Below, piece by piece: positions 52,741 to 64,000 of a stretch of DNA of 64,000 nt. Within the stretch, counting starts at the first letter, position 1, and every line of letters starts with the position of its first letter. The position numbers and the translations under genes were made by a program. Origin of the DNA: Atrichornis clamosus (taxonomy: Eukaryota; Chordata; Aves; Passeriformes; Menuridae). A model generated the notes under the pieces. It was given only the letters and a program-made list of their open reading frames with translations, searched no databases and was not told where the DNA came from. The stretch is taken from assembly GCA_013400975.1 (NCBI GenBank), contig WBMZ01002573.1:1-64000 (forward strand), written 5' to 3'.

Positions 52741-54355
52741 CTATCTAGTTGTAATCAAACACTTCACATTGTAAGAACTAAAGCGCTACCCAAATCATGC
52801 CTCTGTCATTTTTTCAGTTATATGAATGCCTTCCTTAATATTACCCAAGATGCCAGAAACAGAAATGCATTGGGCCCTTGGTCTCCCAAGCTCCTACACA
52901 GCAACTGTCCCCTAGATTTTATTACGACTGTTCCTTTTCAGCTCCCATTTCTACATGTAAATTGTTATCTTCTTACCTTCTCTCTCACTGCCCACTTATT
53001 CATCCAACACATCATGATGCAGCTGCCTCAAACTAGAAAACACATGCAGAGCTGTGAAGGGAGAGACAACACTGTTAGACTCTGGTGATATAAAAATCAT
53101 ATAATCCTTGGACTTTACAAAACAACACCATTTTTGCCATTCTATCTCTTGGCAGGCCTCCCTCCACCATCAAATGAAATATGTATTTTCCAGTCTAGTT
53201 ACTTCACTTGTGCATGCAGATTTTGTCTCAAGATACCAAAGTAAATGTTTGTGCTGAATGACACAGCAAACATTGCCAGTCTCACAGGTCTTGTTCAACA
53301 CTTTTGAAGACATGTAATTTTCCTCTGGACTGAAATGTATGGAAAATGGTGACTGACCCATGCCATAAGTGACACCAAGGAAAGGACATGCTCACTGATA
53401 AGAGAAGTAAAGCTGTAAAGTGATTTTATAAAAACAAGGCACTGGAAAAAGATATTATTTTCCCAACATATTGCACACTGACATGGTAGCTATTGTGTGA
53501 GAAATGTTTAATATTTGAAATCTGCCTGCACAAGAAATTTCACACTTATCAGCTATAAGTGATATTACACTTAATTTTATTTGGATGACAGGTATTCAAG
53601 GACACAGCTCTTCTCTGCTACAAATGCTTTTAAGACAAGCGCAGTAGCAGCAAGTTACCAGACAAAGGGACACTGTGTATAAGGCTGCCTGCCAGAGATT
53701 ACTTATTCAAGTTGATTACATGGAAAGGACAGTAGCGCTGCCACACTTCTACCCCATACTCCCTGGGGAAGAGAAAAAGCCAAGAGTCATATCTAGGTTT
53801 TCTTCAGTTCTCACTGCATGGAGTAGGCAGGAAGAATGTAATATAAAGACACAAGCTTTGATCTTGAAGGGTGCACTTAACTGTTTTGCTAGGTCCATGC
53901 AAGCACATTCTATCTTAGTTTTAAGTACAAGTTTAAGTATATAAAATGCCTGTCATTCAAGAGCTGGCTCGGTCCATGATTTGACTCAAAAGCAGAAAAT
54001 AAACATTATTACAGATCATCAAGAAGCAGGAATGTCTCAAGAGACTGGAGAGTTCAAGCTCTCATCAAAGACCCGAAATATCTTTCGTTTCGACATATTT
54101 CAGTAAAATTTGGGGTTATCACATCTTAGGGTTGCACAGCCTTAATATCCATAAGTAAATCTCTCTTTGGCATTCTTATGTGGAATGGCATAGAGGAATT
54201 AAGGTAAAATTATGGTAAAATTAACGAATTCCACCTCATTAATTCAACCTTAATGTTACTGACTGAAGAAATAAACAGCCAAGTGAAATACACGTAATAA
54301 ACACTGGTGGGAAAAGCACAAATTCCCACTTATGCTCCTTACTTCAAAGCAGGCG
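52741..54355. other. Non-coding stretch, nothing recognised
   Basis: AT-leaning sequence up to the edge of the next CpG island. The 116-codon frame at 52,738 resembles no known protein. Confidence 0.5.
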
Positions 54356-54359
54356 GAGG

Positions 54360-54665
54360 GCAGTCACCGCTTAGTTAGCACTAAGCGGTTACAAGGCCGT
54401 GGTGCGTATTGGCGGCTACCGAACCGCGTTGCGATCGGACGAGAGCAAAGCGGCGTTCCCAGCACGGGCCCGACCTCCAGCCCAGGCCCCGCGGCCGGAG
54501 CGGGGGCGCCGGGGCCGGCGGGCGGCGCGCGCCCTCTGGCGGGGAGCGCCGCGCATCCCCCGGGAATGGGGAGCCGCCGCTGGAGAGCCGGCACACCAGC
54601 TTTCACGGCCGCACGGATGAAGGACCTTTCCTCTGGCTGGCAGGAAAGTCAGTACCGTTGGTAAG
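54360..54665. promoter_or_regulatory. Second CpG island, possible promoter of an unidentified transcript
   Basis: Roughly 300 bp of very GC- and CpG-rich sequence (densest at 54,440-54,570) stands out from AT-leaning flanks. On the plus strand it ends close to a good donor (CCGTTG/GTAAGA at 54,661), so it could be a first exon of a rightward non-coding RNA or an upstream exon. A leftward transcript is equally possible. Several overlapping open frames cross it on both strands, as expected from GC-rich sequence poor in stop codons, and none resembles a known protein. It lies 4.5 kb upstream of the EIF3F start. Confidence 0.6.
54366..54389. other. Perfect palindrome, 10-bp stems, 4-nt loop
   Basis: ACCGCTTAGT at 54,366-54,375 is followed by the loop TAGC and then by its exact reverse complement at 54,380-54,389. 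It sits at the left edge of the CpG island. It could be a dimeric factor-binding site or a hairpin in a transcript. No known motif is recognised. Confidence 0.8.
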
Positions 54666-54827
54666 ATCTACCGGTATCTTCACCAAAAAATACACTGATG
54701 CATTTATATAGAATATTAGGGCTAGCACTTTCAGTCAGGCAACTCACCTAGGAAAACAGGGTGAACACATGGCTGTACGTACTAAGGGAAAGGCATGGTA
54801 TGAGACAACAGAAGGTGCTTTCAGAAT

Positions 54828-55015
54828 ATCATAGAATCATAGATTCATTTCGGTTGGAAAAGACCTCTAATGCGACCAAGTTCAACTGTTGACCTGTCAC
54901 TGCCAAGTCCATCACTAGCCATTTCCCCAAGTGCCACATCTACAAGTCCTACTTCACTGGGCAGCCTGCTCCAATGCTTGACAACACTTTCAGTGAAGAA
55001 AGTTTTCCTAATATG
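54828..55015 (-). mobile_element. CR1 LINE fragment
   Basis: It starts with 'atcatagaatcatagattcat' (the CR1 terminal octamers in reverse), then 'ggttggaaaagacctctaa', 'gttcaactgttgacc', 'gggcagcctgctccaatgcttgac' and 'cagtgaagaaagttttcctaatat', the usual CR1 3' blocks seen from the minus strand. The copy stops at an A-rich patch (55,033-55,064). Sequence to about 55,160 might be a further decayed part. Confidence 0.85.
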
Positions 55016-56128
55016 CAGTGATATACAGAATTAAGAAAAAAACAAAAAAAAACCCAAAAAAACACGCCACCAAATCCACCTTCTCTCCAGGAAAAGCTTG
55101 TTCCAAGTTATTACTGATATATTCCCACTGTCTCACTGAAGCCTGTGGGGTTATGGTACTGCAACAACAAAAATCTGCCTTTTAAACCAAAATGCTTATT
55201 ACTGGGGTTTTTAAAGGTAGTTTGCCTCTCTTTTTTGATAGACCTCTCACTGGTCATTGGAAGAAATTGAACTCTACGTACAAGAACCTTGTAGCTAAAT
55301 AAATAGGTTTTGGGACATATTTCAACAATTTAAAATTTTCAGCACTTCTCTGAGCCAAACAGTTTGTACCATCTGGGGTTTGACAGGGATTTGGGATACT
55401 TTATTTCCACAGTCATCCTTTGTTCTGTACATGTTTCTATTTTCCCCTCCTCAGCGAGTATAAATCTCTGACTGTAAATTATCTGCTGCCCTAATATGCC
55501 AACCTGGGGGAATTGCTCTCTGTTAGTTTTCACTGCTAATCTTGTTGTGTAATTTTACTTTAGCTTGGATCTCGGTATTTCCATATGGTGACTAAAAAGC
55601 ATCAGGCAGCCCCCAATGTGCTATTTTTGATCACCTAATGATAACTTCCTTTGCCACTCTAACTTTAGAAAGGTATATTCTTTTATTAACGTGGTATGCA
55701 ATTAACACCACGCTTCATTATTTTTAGGTGGTATTTGGATTTTCCCTCTAAGCATTACCTCAGTAGTCCTACGTGTCAGTGTCATTTCTCTGGTAATTAA
55801 GGTGGCCCCATAAAACTTCACACAAAAGCAGAGAAAGGCTTGAATCCTTCTTTCTGAAATGATGAAGCTGAGTCAGCTGATACATTGTGCTGGGAGCTGG
55901 TGGCTGTCCAACAACTGTCTTTCATCTACTGGCAACCCCAAATCCATGAGTATCTAAGATGTTCAATCAAGGCTAAATAAGGGAACTATTACCTTTTTTA
56001 AGTAGGAAAAAACCAAAACAAAGCCACAAACAAAACAGCCCCTCACAACCCAAAACTTGTAATCATTGCCCATGACCCACATCATATAAAAGCCCTGGAT
56101 AGAAGGCAGAATGTATGGATCCTCGCCA
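55016..56128. other. Non-coding stretch, A-rich patch then unremarkable sequence
   Basis: An A-rich simple patch at 55,033-55,064 is followed by AT-leaning sequence without a recognisable gene or repeat. Confidence 0.5.
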
Positions 56129-56530
56129 TGGTTTAACCCCAGCCAGCAGCCATGCCCCACACAGCCGCTCGCTCACACCTCCACCAGTGGGACTGGGGAG
56201 AGAACTGGAAGGGTGAAAGCTGGAAAACTCATGGGTTGAGATAAGGACAGTTTAATAGGGAAAGCAAAAGCTGCACACACAAGCAAAACAGTACAAGGAA
56301 TTAATTCACTGCTTCCCATGGTTACAGGCAGGTGTTCAACCATCTCCAGGGGAGCAGTGCCCTATCACATGTAACTGTTACATGGGAAGACAAACAACAT
56401 CACTCCAAACATCCCCCCTTTCTCCTTCTTCCTCTTACTTTATATATTGAGCAAGATGTCATATGGTCTGGAATATGACTTTCATCAGTTTGGGTCATCT
56501 ATCTGGGCTGTGTCTTTTTCCAACTTTGTA
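56129..56530 (-). mobile_element. Solo LTR of an endogenous retrovirus (avian ERV-L-like), truncated
   Basis: The sequence from 'tggtttaaccccagccagcagccatgcccc' through 'agtttaatagggaaagcaaaagc', 'acttcccatggttacaggc'-like text and 'atatattgagcaagatgtcatatggt' to 'tttgggtcatctatctgggctgtgtc' matches an LTR common in bird genomes, read in reverse. On the minus strand a TATATAAAG-type TATA box is visible near 56,440-56,450. The expected further part of the LTR beyond 'ctgtgtc' is missing, no internal retroviral genes flank it, and no clear target duplication is seen. The family name is from memory. Confidence 0.75.
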
Positions 56531-58038
56531 GACATATTTTTTCTTATAATAATGGAATAAAAATATCATAATCAATCCCGTAAAACTAACCAGATAAAAC
56601 TACATCCTGAAATGATGACTCAAATAAATTGCAAACATTTTATTTTATCTGTAATGCAGTGTAAGAAATATTTTCCCCTAGAGTGATAGATGATGTTACT
56701 TCCAGTAATACAAGATAAGAAGATGGCTCCTGATAAAAAAAATTAAATATCATCTGTGAAAATGCAACTGACATGACAGCAAATGCAAAAATAATGACTC
56801 AATCACATGCAAGGACTATAAAGAGAAATCATACAAGAGTAGAGCTTGGAGATAATTATATTCGCCACCAAAGTCAGATGCAGGGAAACTGTAAAATCAG
56901 AAGACCCTGAGTTACCGTGTCAATCCATGTACACATGTGAATGTGTCTTCTGTTTCCTCTCTAGGCAGACAGATTCTATTGTAATGGGGTAGTATCTGAA
57001 CACCTTAATCATATCTCTAGATAGATGTCAAGTTTTCAACAGGCACCATTGGTAAGTGTATCTTCCCTCCTCTAAAAGTACATTGACACTTTGTGAAACA
57101 ATGTTAATTATAAAGGTCTTCCTTTTTTAGCAGCCATTCATCAAGGAAAAAACAGTTTTGCACATCTGCTCCAAGCACTATCACATTGATTTTCCTATCA
57201 TTAGATTTATACAGTCTGTGAATTAAATGGGCTTTTTGTGAACCAATCACTGATCTTTGACTTCTGACATATAGGCTCTCTATCTTTACTCACTACATAT
57301 ACACTCCAGCACTCTGTGCAGCAACTTGACATCAACATATTAAAATCACAGGTGCCAGTTCTGAAGCACAACTGCAGCTCCATATTAAGTCGTCCAATTT
57401 TTAAGGTGGCAACAAAAAATAGGCAGCTCTTACAGAGCCTTGCTTGCTTCACACAGCTCTGCAGCTGACTATGTCAAATTAAGCACCAAGCCCAGTCTGA
57501 TGCAAACAGGAATGAGATCAAACAGCTGCTCTAACAAGAGCACCTCACACATTAGACTTCTCGATGACACATCAAAGCTCTGGGAACAGAAACATTTTAA
57601 AGCTTTATGCAATTTGACCCAGGCACGCCTACAAGAAATTAAGGCTGTACAGAGCAAGTCTAAGAATAGGAGATCTAGTTTTTACTGGTACACAGACCTG
57701 GAAGTGCTTTTATGAAGAGATAAAATCTGTTCATGCTCCCATGCATTACGTCTCCTTTGTAGCTTTGACAGGTGTTCCCCATTTATATAAGAGAAGCAAA
57801 GTGCTTACACATGGGCAGAATGTATGAGCTTCTTATTGAGCTGCTCCTTTTATACTCAGGAGCCTGTCTTCAATGACATAGTTGAAACTGCTCATTAACT
57901 GATGACGTTCACACCTCAACTAATCAGACAAAATTCCAAAAGCTATCCATTATGATAAAATGGTTAACAAAGAGAAAAGAAAGCTCTAAAAGAATCCAGT
58001 CCTCTTACCAGTCATTGGAAGAATACATGCTACATTCC
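56531..58038. other. Non-coding stretch, nothing recognised
   Basis: No exon or repeat family recognised between the LTR and the next CR1 copy. Open frames are under 95 codons and unlike known proteins. Confidence 0.5.
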
Positions 58039-58385
58039 ACAGAATCATAGAATATCCTGAGTTGGAAGGGACCACAGGGATCACTGAGTCCAACTCCTGG
58101 CCCTGCACAGGACAGCCCGAAGAGTCACACCAAGTGCCTGAGATCTTTGTCCAAACACTTCCTTAACTTTGTCAGGCTGGTGCTGTGAGCACTTCCCTGG
58201 AGAGCCTGTTCCAGTTCTTCACCTTCTGAGTGAACAACCTTTTTCTAATATGCAACCCAAACCTTCCCTGACAGAACTTCAGGCCGTTCCCTTGGATCCC
58301 GTCACTGGTCACCACAGAGGTCAGTGCCTGCTCCTCAGCTTCCCCTCACGAGGAAGCTGTAACAGCGATAAGGTTTCACCACCCG
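58039..58385 (-). mobile_element. CR1 LINE, 5'-truncated 3' end
   Basis: It begins 'acagaatcatagaatatcctgagttggaagggacc', a classic reversed CR1 3' end. It continues through 'cactgagtccaactcctggccctgcacaggacagcc', 'ccttgtccaaacacttcctt'-type text, 'ccctggagagcctgttccag' and 'ccctcacgaggaagctgtaac'. This is the best-preserved of the three CR1 copies. It lies about 475 bp upstream of the first CCAAT box of the EIF3F promoter and all three CR1 copies share the minus orientation. Confidence 0.92.
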
Positions 58386-58599
58386 TCCCACGCGCACAGC
58401 TTTGTTGCTCGAGTGAACACACGGGGCACTACAAGTAACAGGTAAATTTCACCTAGTAAGTCAAGTTGTTGGGTAGTCACTAAACCTTGGATAGAGGTAA
58501 CCAGCATTTGCGCTCTACCACGATACTTGACAACCACGTACTCGTCTACTGAGGCAATAAAGACCTGGCGAGCAGGACTAACAGCACTTGCCTGTCCCA

Positions 58600-59190
58600 C
58601 AGGGCCAAGACCCCAAGGGCTGTACAGCCCGCACACACAGCACTACTGAAGCACCTTCACGGCTGCCGCGCCTGCACTGCCGCGGTTGCCGCTCCAGCAC
58701 CGCACAGCGGCGAGCTTCCGTCAGCGGTCCTGCCGTGCCCAGCCCGCCCACAGGAGGGCGCTCAGCCCGGCCCTGCTGCGCTGCCAGACCGGCCGGGAGA
58801 AAGAGCAGCACCACACAGTCCCAACCCGGGGGGGGGGGGGCCGAATGCCTTTCCACAGCCAATAAATAGCCTTTGTGCCTGACAGACAGGCGGCAACGGC
58901 GCTGTTGACCAATAGAAGAGCAGATAGCAAGGGAGGCGGGGAACGCGAGAGTCCAATTGAGAAACTTTCCGACCCCGGGGGGGTGGGAACAGGAGTAAGG
59001 TTCAGTCACAAACCGTGCGTGCTTCCTCCAATCAGAGCGCCTTCCCTCATCGCACTCCCGGATTGGTTAACACGTATGAGGCGGATCTTAGCACGCCCCT
59101 CCCGCCAATAGGGAGGCAGCATCGCATGACAGACGTTCTGCTCAGCCAATTACTGTCGGCAGCAACGCCCCGGCCTCTTTCTCCTGCAAA
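58600..59190 (+). promoter_or_regulatory. EIF3F: EIF3F CpG-island promoter with a cluster of seven CCAAT boxes
   Basis: GC- and CpG-rich sequence runs from about 58,600 into exon 2. CCAAT occurs directly at 58,859, 58,909, 58,953, 59,028, 59,105 and 59,146, and inverted (ATTGG) at 59,062, with spacings of 34-75 bp. CCAAT boxes are typically bound by NF-Y. No convincing TATA box sits at the right distance from the start. A pyrimidine stretch (CTCTTTCTCCTGC, 59,175-59,187) directly precedes the start codon, consistent with a terminal-oligopyrimidine (TOP) type start as is usual for translation-factor genes, and AAAATGGCGAC at the start codon resembles a YY1 site. The exact start of transcription is inferred, not seen. 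Confidence 0.75.
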
Positions 59191-63833
<4,643 letters not shown>

Positions 63834-64000
63834 AGAAACTTTTGCCACCCTACACTTAAAGGAGCCTGAAGAATGAGCAGATACACTTTTTTATGGTGTT
63901 GGAAATTTCCTTGGACTGTAATTTAATTACCTACATGACTTGGTTTACATCGTTATTTCCACTGCCCTGAAAAACATCCCTAACATGCTTTAGGAAATGA
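63834..64000 (+). other. EIF3F: EIF3F 3' UTR, incomplete
   Basis: The sequence after the TAA stop. No AATAAA or ATTAAA cleavage signal occurs before the window ends, so the last exon should continue to the right. Confidence 0.75.

Noticed and set aside
54332..54711. Overlapping Arg/Ala/Pro/Gly-rich frames on both strands
   Set aside because: Expected from stop-poor GC-rich CpG-island sequence; no frame resembles a known protein.
58578..59009. 143-codon minus-strand frame across the EIF3F promoter
   Set aside because: GC-rich promoter sequence gives long frames in several phases; no domain seen.

Overview
This window reads as vertebrate nuclear DNA, most probably from a bird. The evidence is CR1 retroposon 3' ends carrying the avian ATTCTATGATTCTATG-type terminal repeat, a solo LTR of a type I recognise from bird genomes, a low overall repeat load, and one clearly recognisable spliced protein gene, EIF3F. 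There are no bacterial-style operons, and nearly all of the many short open frames are chance frames in non-coding DNA.

Layout. Positions 1-330 are a CpG island, probably the promoter or first exon of a gene lying mostly outside the window. Two perfect hairpins sit at its right edge. From about 330 to 54,300 is a long, AT-leaning, exon-poor stretch in which I recognise no functional protein-coding exon. It holds scattered old repeats: MIR-like SINE fragments, an ancient reptile-type palindromic repeat, one CR1 copy and simple repeats. It also holds a decayed fragment of a metazoan protein family near 10.4-10.75 kb, a 235-bp exact duplication split by a single N near 26.3 kb (probably an assembly join), and a 135-nt pure polypurine tract near 49.1 kb made of an almost exactly doubled 60-bp unit.

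A second CpG island lies at 54.36-54.67 kb with a perfect 10-bp-stem palindrome at its left edge. It is followed by a CR1 fragment (54.8 kb), an LTR (56.1-56.5 kb) and another CR1 fragment (58.0-58.4 kb). A CpG-rich promoter then begins near 58.6 kb. It carries seven CCAAT boxes in under 300 bp and a pyrimidine-rich stretch just before the start codon, as expected for a translation-machinery gene.

EIF3F (subunit f of translation initiation factor 3) occupies 59,191-63,833 on the plus strand in eight coding exons. All junctions follow GT-AG and the reading frame is continuous for 329 residues. Its 3' UTR runs off the right edge of the window. Intron 4 holds a 3 x 52-bp minisatellite with identical units. 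In mammals EIF3F lies near TUB, RIC3 and LMO1. I found no exons of those genes here, which fits with TUB lying beyond the right edge, but this window cannot show that.
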